This document shows, one piece after another, positions 48,073 through 56,117 of a stretch of 64,000 nucleotides of DNA. The notes beneath the pieces were generated by a model. It saw only the letters and a program-made list of their open reading frames with translations. It ran no database searches and was not told the origin of the DNA. The translations under genes and the position numbers were made by a program. Source of the stretch: Serratia proteamaculans (lineage in GTDB: Bacteria; Pseudomonadota; Gammaproteobacteria; Enterobacterales; Enterobacteriaceae); the NCBI RefSeq assembly GCF_013337185.1, contig NZ_SWDE01000008.1:62001-126000 (forward strand). The letters run 5' to 3'. Every line of letters starts with the position of its first letter. The stretch's first letter is position 1.

Positions 48073-48549
48073 TCAAAACAGCAGTTTGCCGACGGGCTCA
48101 CCCGCTTCATCCGGCACCCGGCGCACCTCACATTCGACGCCCAGCGCCGCCAGTTCGCGAAAGGCGGCCACGTCACCCTCATCCAGCGAGACCGTTTTAT
48201 GCACCTGCCGCTTGCCCTCGGCGAAATGCATGTTGCCGACGTTGACGAAATGGATCGGTACCCCGCCCTGCACCAGCCGCAAAACATCCTGCGGCGTTTT
48301 GCACACCAAAAAGATCTTCTGGCGATCCGCCGCCTTGTGGATCACGTCGATGGTTTTCTGCAGCGTGAAGTAGCGCGTTTGCACCCCCTCGGCCACCACC
48401 ATGTCCATCAGGTTCTGCTGCACCGGATCGGCCGCCGCTTCATCGTTGGCCACCACCACCAGATTGGCTCCCAGGGTGTTGGTCCAGGTAACGCCGACCT
48501 GGCCATGGACCAGTCGGTTATCAATGCGGGTCATCAGGATATTCGGCAT
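48073..48549 (-). CDS. agaV: PTS mannose-family IIB component, AgaV/AgaB-like
   Basis: 158 aa (E. coli about 157-158), start MPNILMTRIDNRLVHGQVGV with GGAGG 9 nt upstream. Active-site His15 in R-L-V-H-G-Q-V. It transfers phosphate from IIA to the incoming hexosamine. Lies 13 bp before the IIC gene and 1 bp after kbaZ, so tightly operonic. Confidence 0.88.
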   Translation of the reverse strand: MPNILMTRIDNRLVHGQVGVTWTNTLGANLVVVANDEAAADPVQQNLMDMVVAEGVQTRYFTLQKTIDVIHKAADRQKIFLVCKTPQDVLRLVQGGVPIHFVNVGNMHFAEGKRQVHKTVSLDEGDVAAFRELAALGVECEVRRVPDEAGEPVGKLLF

Positions 48550-48550
48550 T

Positions 48551-49834
48551 TCAATGCACCTCCGGGTAACAGGCAGCGTGATAATCATCGAGCACCTGCG
48601 TGACCTTGTGCATCACCCAGTCCTGCGGATCGTTGCTCAGCTCACCAGCATTCATCGCCCGGGCCTGATCGGGCAGATATTGGCTTAACAGCGCCAGCGG
48701 CACCGGATTGCGACGCAGGTTGTCGATCAACCCCTCGACCGCTTGCTGAACCTGTGGCTGCGGCCAGTAGTAACGCACCCGGTCGCTCAGGCTGTAATGG
48801 CGGTCGAGATATTGTTGATGTGGATTGCCGTGGTAGTAGCGACTCCACTGCTGCGGCTGCTCGCGCATCACCTGTTCCAGCGTGGCACACAGCTGCGCCG
48901 ACTGATGTTCGCCCAGCCATTCACGTTCAATATGATCCAGGGCGAACAGCGCCTCACGCAGGGCAAAAGTCAGCGCCGGACCGACTTTCAGGATGGCGAA
49001 ATGGTCGCCCACCAGTTGCCGGTAGGCCTGCGGGGGTTGGTAATCCGTTGAATGTGCCTCGTAGACCATGCCCGGCTGCCGTTCGATAAAGCGGCTAAGC
49101 TCATGGGCCCGCTGAGGTTGGTAGTGTTCTACGCTGTGATGATCAAACTCCACGCCCGGTTGTACCACCAGCGCAATGGTTCGCCTCCAGGCGTCAACCA
49201 GTTCCGCTCGCTGCCAGGCCAGGCGATGTACCTCAAGCGTTTGCTGTACTGCCTGCGGTGTGGTGACCTGCATGCCTTCCAGCGCCTCCTGCGCGCCGCC
49301 CGGCACCGGCACTTCGGTACCTATGACATACACCGGTGGCTCACCGCCGCTTTCCTGCCAGGCTCGTTCCGCGACGCTGCACAACCGGGCCGCACGAACG
49401 GCCACGGTTTCATCATTCAGTGGGAAGGGATCGCCCACGCAGGACATGGAACAATCGAGGTGAATTTTGCGAAAACCGGCGCGGACATAATCGTCGATCA
49501 GCGTTTCCGCCAACTGCATGGCTTCTTCTGCCGGTCGATCCTGCCAGGCATTGGGGCCGAGATGATCGCCCCCCAGCCACAGACGGTCACGCGACAGCCC
49601 GACTTCATCCGCCAGTTGCCAGAGCGCATCGCGGAACTGCTGCGCCGTTTGGCCGGTGTAACCACCAAACTGATTGACCTGATTCGAGGTGGCCTCAACC
49701 AGCACCGGCGTGCCACGCGCCCTGGCCTGCCGCAGGGCCGCTTTCAGCACCCAGGGGTGAGCGGAACAAACGGAAAATACGCCAACCGGTTTTCCGGCCT
49801 TGTGCTGCTCAACAAGCTGTAACAACTGCTGCAT
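48551..49834 (-). CDS. kbaZ: D-tagatose-1,6-bisphosphate aldolase subunit KbaZ/GatZ
   Basis: 427 aa from the ATG at 49834 (GGGGG upstream). Close to E. coli KbaZ throughout: S-A-H-P-W-V-L, E-A-T-S-N-Q-V-N-Q-F-G-G-Y-T-G, G-G-D-H-L-G-P-N, H-L-D-C-S-M-S-C, G-T-E-V-P-V-P-G-G, S-D-R-V-R-Y-Y-W-P. In E. coli it is the noncatalytic partner that stabilises the KbaY class II aldolase in GalNAc/galactitol degradation. The kbaY partner is absent from this operon. Confidence 0.93.
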   Translation of the reverse strand: MQQLLQLVEQHKAGKPVGVFSVCSAHPWVLKAALRQARARGTPVLVEATSNQVNQFGGYTGQTAQQFRDALWQLADEVGLSRDRLWLGGDHLGPNAWQDRPAEEAMQLAETLIDDYVRAGFRKIHLDCSMSCVGDPFPLNDETVAVRAARLCSVAERAWQESGGEPPVYVIGTEVPVPGGAQEALEGMQVTTPQAVQQTLEVHRLAWQRAELVDAWRRTIALVVQPGVEFDHHSVEHYQPQRAHELSRFIERQPGMVYEAHSTDYQPPQAYRQLVGDHFAILKVGPALTFALREALFALDHIEREWLGEHQSAQLCATLEQVMREQPQQWSRYYHGNPHQQYLDRHYSLSDRVRYYWPQPQVQQAVEGLIDNLRRNPVPLALLSQYLPDQARAMNAGELSNDPQDWVMHKVTQVLDDYHAACYPEVH

Positions 49835-49857
49835 GAAACCCCCACGCAGGCGCCGTA

Positions 49858-50631
49858 CTACCGATCGGCGATGACAACCTCCACGCCCAACTCGGTTAAC
49901 GCCCGCTCGTAATCGTCCGGAAGAAGGCTGTCGGTAATCAGCCGATGAATTTGTCCGGCTTCGCGGATCATGCAAAAGCTCTTGCGACCAAACTTGCTGG
50001 CATCCGCCACGGCGATGATCTCGCGCGCCACCTCGCACATCACGCGATTGAGGTGGGCCTCACCGGGGTGAGGCGTGGTGATACCGGCAACCAGATCGAA
50101 ACCGTCGACACCCAAAAACAGTTTGTCGAAGCGGTACTGGCGCAATTGCTGCTCGGCAGCCGGACCGTAGAGCGAGTAGGAGTTACGGCGCACGCTGCCG
50201 CCCAACACCATCACCTCTGCCCCATCGTTACCTGAAAGCTCATAGGCAATGTTCAACGCATTGGTCATCACCACCAGGTCGCGTCGCCCTTTGAGGAACG
50301 GCACTATCTGGGTAGTGGTGGAACCGGAATCGAGGATCAGCGCATCGCCATCACGCACATAGCTGGCCGCTACGCTTGCGATCTGCGACTTCACGTCGCG
50401 GTTTAACCGCCCTTTGTCATGCAACGGGCGATCGAAGGCGAATTGCTGATTGAGCATCGCGCCGCCATAAGCCCGCAGCGCACACCCTTTTCGTTCCAGA
50501 AAGCGCAGATCGTTGCGGATCGTCACCGTGGATACTGCAAACTGTTTGCTGAGCTGCTCCACGCGCACGCTGCCGTGCTCGCATAACAGATCGATAATGT
50601 GTTCACGTCGCTTTGCGGTATTCACTGGCAT
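49858..50631 (-). CDS. agaR: DeoR-family regulator AgaR-like
   Basis: 257 aa. DeoR helix-turn-helix at about residues 6-55 (K-R-R-E-H-I-I-D-L-L; F-A-V-S-T-V-T-I-R-N-D-L-R-F-L-E) and a sugar-phosphate isomerase-like sensor domain (I-L-D-S-G-S-T-T; L-F-L-G-V-D-G-F-D; E-A-H-L-N-R-V-M-C-E-V-A), aligning with E. coli AgaR. First gene of the operon, 23 bp before kbaZ. Likely repressor released by GalNAc-6-P or a related intermediate. Confidence 0.9.
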   Translation of the reverse strand: MPVNTAKRREHIIDLLCEHGSVRVEQLSKQFAVSTVTIRNDLRFLERKGCALRAYGGAMLNQQFAFDRPLHDKGRLNRDVKSQIASVAASYVRDGDALILDSGSTTTQIVPFLKGRRDLVVMTNALNIAYELSGNDGAEVMVLGGSVRRNSYSLYGPAAEQQLRQYRFDKLFLGVDGFDLVAGITTPHPGEAHLNRVMCEVAREIIAVADASKFGRKSFCMIREAGQIHRLITDSLLPDDYERALTELGVEVVIADR

Positions 50632-50723
50632 GAGCTGCGGTCCTCAGGTTTCCGGCCGGGCCGGGGAGAAGATGGCTTTCGCTCTACTGCGCTGGCATTA
50701 CAGCAAAGCGAAAGCAATGAAAT

Positions 50724-50739
50724 TGTGATCGGGGTTACA
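50724..50739. promoter_or_regulatory. Candidate CRP site upstream of agaR
   Basis: TGTGATCGGGGTTACA fits TGTGA-N6-TCACA with one mismatch; 92 bp upstream of the agaR start. Suggests catabolite control of the aga-type operon. Confidence 0.6.
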
Positions 50740-50780
50740 GCGCTGTTTTAGCAGAAAAAGCGGCTAAAAACCTTTCGGAT

Positions 50781-50827
50781 CGAAATGAAGTGAAAATATT
50801 AAACGGCAGTGAAAGGCAAAGTGAAAT
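50781..50827. promoter_or_regulatory. GAAA direct-repeat array, candidate AgaR operator
   Basis: CGAAATGAAGTGAAAA (50781-50796) and TGAAAGGCAAAGTGAAAT (50810-50827) carry GAA(A) triplets about every 5-6 bp, the kind of repeat recognised by AgaR and other DeoR regulators. They lie 150-200 bp upstream of agaR, next to the CRP-like site. Confidence 0.45.
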
Positions 50828-50935
50828 ATCAGGGCGGGCGCGGTTGCCGGGATGAGGCCCCCGAAGCGCAGCAGCAAACGAAAGCGGTGACTTTACGGGC
50901 CGGCTGGCCGACTTTTAGTTCATCAGGTGATCGGG

Positions 50936-50951
50936 ATCACATAACAGCAAT
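50936..50951. promoter_or_regulatory. Second candidate CRP site, upstream of the NimT/CynX-type MFS gene
   Basis: GGTGATCGGGATCACA fits TGTGA-N6-TCACA with one mismatch and is a strong dyad. It is about 195 bp before the MFS start at 51146 and could serve either divergent unit. The rest of 50632-51145 shows no gene. Confidence 0.55.
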
Positions 50952-51145
50952 TATCCCCTCCCGGCATTGCGTCGCAGACGCCGAAATGGCGCGTTTGTCG
51001 CAAAACCTGCCCCTTGTCAGGTCAGGGGTTCTTCCCTACACTTGCGCGCAGATATCGGCCCCCTGCCGGTACGTAAGCGTTAACGTCAATCAACGCATCA
51101 TGCCATGCAGTATTGATTGACTGCCTGCCCTGGTGCGAGGAACTG

Positions 51146-52366
51146 ATGCCCCAATCTGCCTTATCCCCAACGTCTGCTCCCCTAAAACGCAGCCGTTTAC
51201 GCCATCCATTATTACTGGTCACCGGCATTATGCTGGTCGCGGCCAACCTGCGCGCCGCGCTAACCAGCGTCGGGCCGTTACTGGAACAGATCCAGCAGCA
51301 GTTGTTGCTGTCCGCCACCTCGGCCGGTCTGCTTAACTCGCTGCCGTTGATCCTGTTTGCCGTGCTATCGCCGGTGACTCCCGGCCTGGCCAAACGCATG
51401 GGGATTGAACGCACGCTGGGTATGGCGCTGTTACTGCTGGTGATGGGTATCGCACTGCGTTCCCTGCCGCAACCCGGCATGTTATGGCTGGGCACTGTCT
51501 TGATAGGCGCAGCCATCGCCTTTGCCAACGTGGTATTACCAACGCTGGTGAAACGCGACTTTCCAGGTCGGGCCGCCGCGATGATTGCCGGTTACGCGGC
51601 GGTGATGTCACTGGTGGCCGCTACCGCCTCGGGTCTGGCAGTGCCGCTGGCGGCGTTGAATGGTCTCGGCTGGCGTTTTTCCCTGCTGTGCTGGAGCCTG
51701 CCTGCATTGCTGGCGTTGATGGTCTGGCTTCCGCAGTTGCGCCGCCCAGCCGCTTCAGCGAGCGCTGATGCCCCCGGAGTTCAGTCTGCGCCGTCCCGTT
51801 CCCCCTGGGGCAGTGCGCTCGGTTGGCAGGTGGCGCTGTTTATGGGCTTACAGTCCATCACCTTCTATACCATTATCGGCTGGTTTAGCGCCTTCGCCGC
51901 CAGTCATGGCACCTCGCCGCAGCAGGCGGGTTTTGAGCTGTTTATCTATCAGGTGGTGGCCATCGCCGCCAACTTTGTGATGGTGTTTATTCTGCCGCGC
52001 GCACGCGATCAGCGAGCTATTGCGCTGTGCAGTTCACTGCTGATTTTTACCGGCGTCGCCGGGCTGCTGCTGCTGCCGGCCTATTCTCTGATATGGTTGA
52101 TTTTTGCCGGTCTGGGGGCGGGAAGTTCTTTGGTGCTGGCGCTGTCGTTCTTTGGCCTGCGTAGCAGCCATCATCACCAGGCCACCCAACTGTCAGGCAT
52201 GGCACAATCGGTAGGCTATTTGCTGGCCGCGCTGGGGCCAACGCTGTTCGGTCTGTTACATGACCTGACTCAGGGCTGGCAGTTGCCACTGACCATTCTG
52301 CTGGGCCTGACGCTGCTGCAGATGCTGTTCGGCATATTGGCCGGGCGCAATCGGGTTATTCGTTAA
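51146..52366 (+). CDS. MFS transporter, CynX/NimT family
   Basis: 406 aa from the ATG at 51146, 7 nt after GAGG; upstream codons to 51113 are dropped. About twelve hydrophobic segments. The start of TM1, A-A-N-L-R-A-A-L-T-S-V-G-P-L-L, is the hallmark of the CynX/NimT (YeaN) group, which moves cyanate or nitroimidazoles in E. coli; substrate here unknown. No NimR-type AraC regulator is adjacent. Overlaps the convergent small gene by 11 bp. Confidence 0.88.
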   Translation: MPQSALSPTSAPLKRSRLRHPLLLVTGIMLVAANLRAALTSVGPLLEQIQQQLLLSATSAGLLNSLPLILFAVLSPVTPGLAKRMGIERTLGMALLLLVMGIALRSLPQPGMLWLGTVLIGAAIAFANVVLPTLVKRDFPGRAAAMIAGYAAVMSLVAATASGLAVPLAALNGLGWRFSLLCWSLPALLALMVWLPQLRRPAASASADAPGVQSAPSRSPWGSALGWQVALFMGLQSITFYTIIGWFSAFAASHGTSPQQAGFELFIYQVVAIAANFVMVFILPRARDQRAIALCSSLLIFTGVAGLLLLPAYSLIWLIFAGLGAGSSLVLALSFFGLRSSHHHQATQLSGMAQSVGYLLAALGPTLFGLLHDLTQGWQLPLTILLGLTLLQMLFGILAGRNRVIR

Positions 52367-52529
52367 CGCCGGGGCGGGTAGCCGGTTTCGGTACGGGTTC
52401 CGTGGCATCGTCCTGCCAGAGATCGTTAATAAAATCCCGTTGTTGTTGGGTCAACTGCCATGAAGGGGGGATTTTGACCGGGCTGTCATCCCGGGCGCCC
52501 CCTTTCTTCTTTACGCGCTTTTCTTCCAT
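52356..52529 (-). CDS. Small charged protein, 57 aa, unknown
   Basis: Starts at the ATG of 52529 (MEEKRVKKKGGARDDSPVKI) with AGGAAAC about 8 nt upstream. Basic N-terminus, then P-P-S-W-Q-L-T-Q-Q-Q-R-D-F-I-N-D-L-W-Q-D-D and a Pro-rich tail. It follows the YmiA-like gene by 11 bp on the same strand, so the two are probably co-transcribed. I do not recognise the family. Confidence 0.6.
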   Translation of the reverse strand: MEEKRVKKKGGARDDSPVKIPPSWQLTQQQRDFINDLWQDDATEPVPKPATRPGVNE

Positions 52530-52540
52530 CAATTTGTTTC

Positions 52541-52654
52541 CTAAACAAGCAGCCAATAAATCACGGCGGCGATGGCCAGCCAAAACACCCCGCAGCCGAT
52601 AAATACGCACAGCCAAGCTTTACGTTTGATATCCGCGTCATCCTTGCTTATCAC
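52541..52654 (-). CDS. YmiA-family small membrane protein, 37 aa
   Basis: GTG start at 52654 with GAGG upstream, TAG at 52541. The protein MISKDDADIKRKAWLCVFIG continues into one transmembrane helix (C-G-V-F-W-L-A-I-A-A-V-I-Y-W-L-L-V). D-I-K-R-K-A-W-L-x-V-F-x-G-x-x-x-F-W matches the E. coli YmiA pattern (E-L-K-R-K-A-W-L-A-V-F-L-G). Function unknown. Too short for most gene callers. Confidence 0.75.
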   Translation of the reverse strand: MISKDDADIKRKAWLCVFIGCGVFWLAIAAVIYWLLV

Positions 52655-53056
52655 AGCCGCCTCATCTAATAGATTAAACTAATCAAAAACAAATTATTGA
52701 TCTATTTAAACGATCAATAAAGGGGTTTCTTCCTATGGATATTTAAAAAATATCTGCTAGTCATGTACCTAAAGCCAGGTACACTGCAGAAAGACAGTAG
52801 GATTAGTCAGGTCATTGGCGCCAGATTTGGGATGGATTAATCAACAAGCAGCAGTGTGGCACAAACCGATAGATCAAAATTAAACCACTACTCAATAAAT
52901 CAAAACACAATTAATCAACATTACTTAAGTTAAATTGGCAACAATTTAGGCTGGGGAGTGACACTGAAGCGCGGGGATATGCTGATTTTAGCGGATAGTG
53001 CCATATGAGGAGAATGAATCACCCAGCCCATTAGTACAGGCCGGGTGATATTAATA
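52655..53056. other. AT-rich 400-bp noncoding region with three hairpins
   Basis: No gene recognised. Three successive dyads: TTATTGATC / GATCAATAA (52694-52720), GATATTT / AAATATC (52738-52754), GTACCT / AGGTAC (52765-52782). A weaker stem ATCACCCAGCC / GGCCGGGTGAT (53018-53049) just after the yojI stop is probably its terminator. The promoter of the YmiA-like operon should be near the first dyad. Confidence 0.45.
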
Positions 53057-54709
53057 TCAGTCAATCTGCGAAACAGAGTCCTTGCTGGCGCGTTCACGTT
53101 CACTGCCGGTCAACTCACTGAGTCGCCCGTCACGCATTTGCAGCAGCCGATCGGCATGTTCGAAGTAATGATCGTCATGGCTGATGGCAAATACCGTTTT
53201 GCCCAAAGCGCGTAACTGCGGTAGCAGCTCACGATAGAATATACGGCGAAATTGCGGGTCCTGATCCGCCGCCCATTCGTCCAATAGCAAAATATCCCGC
53301 TGTTCCGCCACCGCCAGTAACAGCGCCAGACGCTTGCGCTGCCCCTGCGACAACTGCGGATTGGTTACCCGCAGGCCATCGAATTGCAATTTGCTTTTCA
53401 TGTTCAATCGGTTAAGCCAGCTTTCCACCAGTTCGGCGTCCGGCTGTGCGCCTTCAGGCCCCTGCAAATGGTGAAACGGATGAAAGTCGGTAAAAATGGC
53501 GGAAAACAAGCGGCGGTAGTCGGGCATATCAGCCGCAGTTTGCACAACGCCATCCAGCAAGATTTGTCCACTGACCGGCTGATATAACCCGGTCAACAAC
53601 ATTGCCAGCGTCGATTTGCCACTGCCGTTGCCGCCAATCAGGAAGACCAGTTCACCGCGTTGCAACCTCAGGTTGATCGGCCCAACGGCGAACCCCGCTT
53701 TTTGCTCCGTCGCACCATAGTGGAACATCACATCGCGCAGCTCCAGGGTTTGCCAGGCTTTGGCCGCCACCGCAGGAAACTCGGGTTGATAATCGGCAAG
53801 CCGCAGCGCTTTGACCTTGCCGAAGGCGACTTCGGCAGCAATCAGCGTAGGGAATGCCCCCACCGCCTGCAGCAACGGGGTACGCAGGAACAGCAACGTC
53901 AGGGAGTAAGTTGCCGCAACGGTGGTATTGGCCCAGCCCAGGCTATTGGCCATATAAAACACCAAACCAATCGCACCCAGCATCATGATATTCGACCAGT
54001 TCACCGCGCTGAGATGGTAGGTATCGGCGCGGATAATGTGCTGTCGATAATCTTCTGCATCCGGCTGGTAGGCCTGCCGGTACAGCGCTTTTGCACGATC
54101 GCGGTTCAATGCCAGCTCTTTGCGGCCGTCAATCGCAGACTGATAGTGTTCATAGAGGCGCTCTTCGGCCTCTCGCACGCTGGTCAAATGACGATATACC
54201 CGCGACACCAGGCACCCGCTGCCCAATACCGTCACCGCGACCCAAACGGCGGTGACCGCCAGCATCTGCGGAGATAGCCAGCCCAGATAGGCCGCCGACC
54301 CCAGCGTCAATATCACCCCTTGCACCAGCTCCGGCAGGCGAACAAAGGCAATGGTGATATTGCGTATATCACTGGCCAGGCTCGCCAACAGCGAGGCGCT
54401 GCCCAGTTGCTCTATCCGCTCAATATCGGTATCCAGGATCTGCTTCACCAATTGGCCACGCAAACGGAACACAAAATGGTGGCCGAGCGTGGTCAGCGCC
54501 AACTGCGAACCCAGCGTGACCGCCATCAGCAACGCCAGCAGCCCGAGGAACTCCGGCAATACGGCCAGAGGGTTGCCCGCCACCGTCATCAGCCGCAAAT
54601 TTATAAAGGCGATGATGCCTATACCCAGCGCCGCACTGGCCATGGTCAACGCCATTACCGCCAGAAACGGCCAGCGATATTGGTGGTAGACCACCCGTAG
54701 CAACTCCAT
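53057..54709 (-). CDS. yojI: Cyclic peptide/siderophore ABC exporter YojI
   Basis: 550 aa (E. coli YojI 547), start [20 protein letters not shown]. Six-helix membrane domain ([33 protein letters not shown]) fused to an ATPase: Walker [10 protein letters not shown], signature [17 protein letters not shown]. SyrD/PvdE family. In E. coli YojI with TolC exports microcin J25. A candidate Fur box lies in its promoter. Divergent from the LysR gene at 54863. Confidence 0.93.
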   Translation of the reverse strand: MELLRVVYHQYRWPFLAVMALTMASAALGIGIIAFINLRLMTVAGNPLAVLPEFLGLLALLMAVTLGSQLALTTLGHHFVFRLRGQLVKQILDTDIERIEQLGSASLLASLASDIRNITIAFVRLPELVQGVILTLGSAAYLGWLSPQMLAVTAVWVAVTVLGSGCLVSRVYRHLTSVREAEERLYEHYQSAIDGRKELALNRDRAKALYRQAYQPDAEDYRQHIIRADTYHLSAVNWSNIMMLGAIGLVFYMANSLGWANTTVAATYSLTLLFLRTPLLQAVGAFPTLIAAEVAFGKVKALRLADYQPEFPAVAAKAWQTLELRDVMFHYGATEQKAGFAVGPINLRLQRGELVFLIGGNGSGKSTLAMLLTGLYQPVSGQILLDGVVQTAADMPDYRRLFSAIFTDFHPFHHLQGPEGAQPDAELVESWLNRLNMKSKLQFDGLRVTNPQLSQGQRKRLALLLAVAEQRDILLLDEWAADQDPQFRRIFYRELLPQLRALGKTVFAISHDDHYFEHADRLLQMRDGRLSELTGSERERASKDSVSQID

Positions 54710-54765
54710 GAAGAACCCTTAACCTGAAATCTTGAGATGGCTGGCATTGTAAGCGGCCAAAAAGT

Positions 54766-54784
54766 GATATCAATAACAATTCTC
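54766..54784. promoter_or_regulatory. Candidate Fur box upstream of yojI
   Basis: GATATCAATAACAATTCTC matches 13 of 19 positions of GATAATGATAATCATTATC; the reverse strand runs ATGAGAATTGTTATTGATATC, typical of enterobacterial Fur sites. It is 57 bp upstream of the yojI start, at promoter distance. Confidence 0.55.
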
Positions 54785-54862
54785 ATTTTGTCGCCGGCGT
54801 TGGCTTCCTGAACCTGAGGATTTACACTGGCGGTTACTCCGGGACGAGGAAAATACCCACCG

Positions 54863-55783
54863 ATGTTGCCCACACATGAATATGCCAACGACCTGATCCT
54901 GTTCGCCCTGATTGTTGACTGCGGTTCTTTCAGCAAAGCCGCTGAAACCGCCGGTATCACCAGTTCGGTGGTCAGCAAGCGCATCGGCCGCCTGGAGAAA
55001 TCCCTCGGCGCGCGCCTGCTGTACCGCACCACCCGCAGCCTGACGCTAACCGAAAACGGCCAAAGCCTGTATCGACAGGCCAAAGAAATCAGCGCAAAAA
55101 CTCAGGAAGCCCTGAACGTCATCAGTGAAAACAGCGATGACCTGACCGGCGTGATCCGCATGTCGGTGCCGACCATTTCAGGCGAACTGCTGCTGAGTGA
55201 AAGCGTGGCGGAATTTTGTGCCCTTCATCCGAACCTGAAGGTGGAAATGCGGCTGGAGAACCGCTTCGTCGATTTGGTCAATGAAGGGATCGATCTGGCG
55301 ATCCGTACCGGCACCCTGCCGGACTCCAGCCTGATTGCCCGTCCGATCCTGGATTCCCGCTGGGTGATCGTTTGTTCGCCCAGCTATCTGCAACAATATT
55401 CTGAACCGCAGTCAGCAGACGACCTGCTCAAGCATAACTGCCTGACCTATACCTATCAGGAAAGTGGCACCGACAACTGGCTGATGAAGCAGCCGGGCAG
55501 CAGCGAGATTTACGAACTGCAGGTTAATGGCAATCTGTCCGCCAATAACGCCCGGGCGATCCGCAAAGCGGTGATCGGCGGTTATGGCATTGCCATGGTG
55601 CCACGCTGCATGGTGTATGAGGATTTACAAGAAGGTGCCATGGTGGAAATTTTGCCCGGCCACTGCGGAAAAGTATTAGGTATTTACGCAGTCTACCCCT
55701 ATACCCGCAATTTGCCGTTAAAAACCCGACTGCTGATCGAACATATCATCACGTCCTATAAAAATATCAGCCACTATTTTTGA
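54863..55783 (+). CDS. LysR-family regulator, probably of the lactate genes
   Basis: 306 aa. Helix-turn-helix (F-S-K-A-A-E-T-A-G-I-T-S-S-V-V-S-K-R-I-G-R-L-E; L-L-Y-R-T-T-R-S-L-T-L-T-E-N-G) and a substrate-binding domain (I-D-L-A-I-R-T-G-T-L-P-D-S-S-L). It lies directly upstream of lctP-lldD on the same strand, separated by a 334-bp region with a large palindrome. E. coli uses GntR-type LldR inside lldPRD; none is here, so this LysR protein may replace it. Alternatively it acts on divergent yojI. Confidence 0.85.
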   Translation: MLPTHEYANDLILFALIVDCGSFSKAAETAGITSSVVSKRIGRLEKSLGARLLYRTTRSLTLTENGQSLYRQAKEISAKTQEALNVISENSDDLTGVIRMSVPTISGELLLSESVAEFCALHPNLKVEMRLENRFVDLVNEGIDLAIRTGTLPDSSLIARPILDSRWVIVCSPSYLQQYSEPQSADDLLKHNCLTYTYQESGTDNWLMKQPGSSEIYELQVNGNLSANNARAIRKAVIGGYGIAMVPRCMVYEDLQEGAMVEILPGHCGKVLGIYAVYPYTRNLPLKTRLLIEHIITSYKNISHYF

Positions 55784-55866
55784 AGTAGGTCACATAATTA
55801 TTCTGCCCGGCTCGTGAGCGAGCCGACGGGATTACCCCACATTTGAATATAATCCATTGATAATTG

Positions 55867-55904
55867 TTGTGTAATCAATGTGATCCTACACATTCATCAC
55901 ACAA
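55867..55904. promoter_or_regulatory. 38-bp near-perfect palindrome upstream of lctP
   Basis: Left arm TTGTGTAATCAATGTG, 6-bp centre ATCCTA, right arm CACATTCATCACACAA; 14 of 16 arm pairs complement. It is about 215 bp upstream of the lctP start and 85 bp after the LysR stop. Likely a regulator-binding site for the lactate operon. The remaining 55784-56117 is AT-rich without another clear signal. Confidence 0.6.
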
Positions 55905-56117
55905 TAACTTATTCTATCCATCTGATTTTTAATACAATAAAAACGCCTCCCTCGATAAAGAAAGGTTCCGAAAAGTCGCTATATCGCCCCACCTCTCCAT
56001 TTTGGAAAATTGCAGAATAGAACATTAGCCAGCGTTGTGATTAGAATGAAAATGTTGCGGTAATTAACCTTTCGGCTACATACCTCCACAAATAACAATA
56101 ATAACGCTGAGGCTTCT

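Noticed and set aside
49835-50038. N-terminal extension of kbaZ to 50038
   Set aside because: The added residues overlap agaR and do not resemble KbaZ; the family start is the ATG at 49834 with its own ribosome site.
55879-55894. CRP site within the lctP palindrome
   Set aside because: The TGTGA half is present, but the TCACA half is not at N6 spacing; the longer dyad explains the sequence better.
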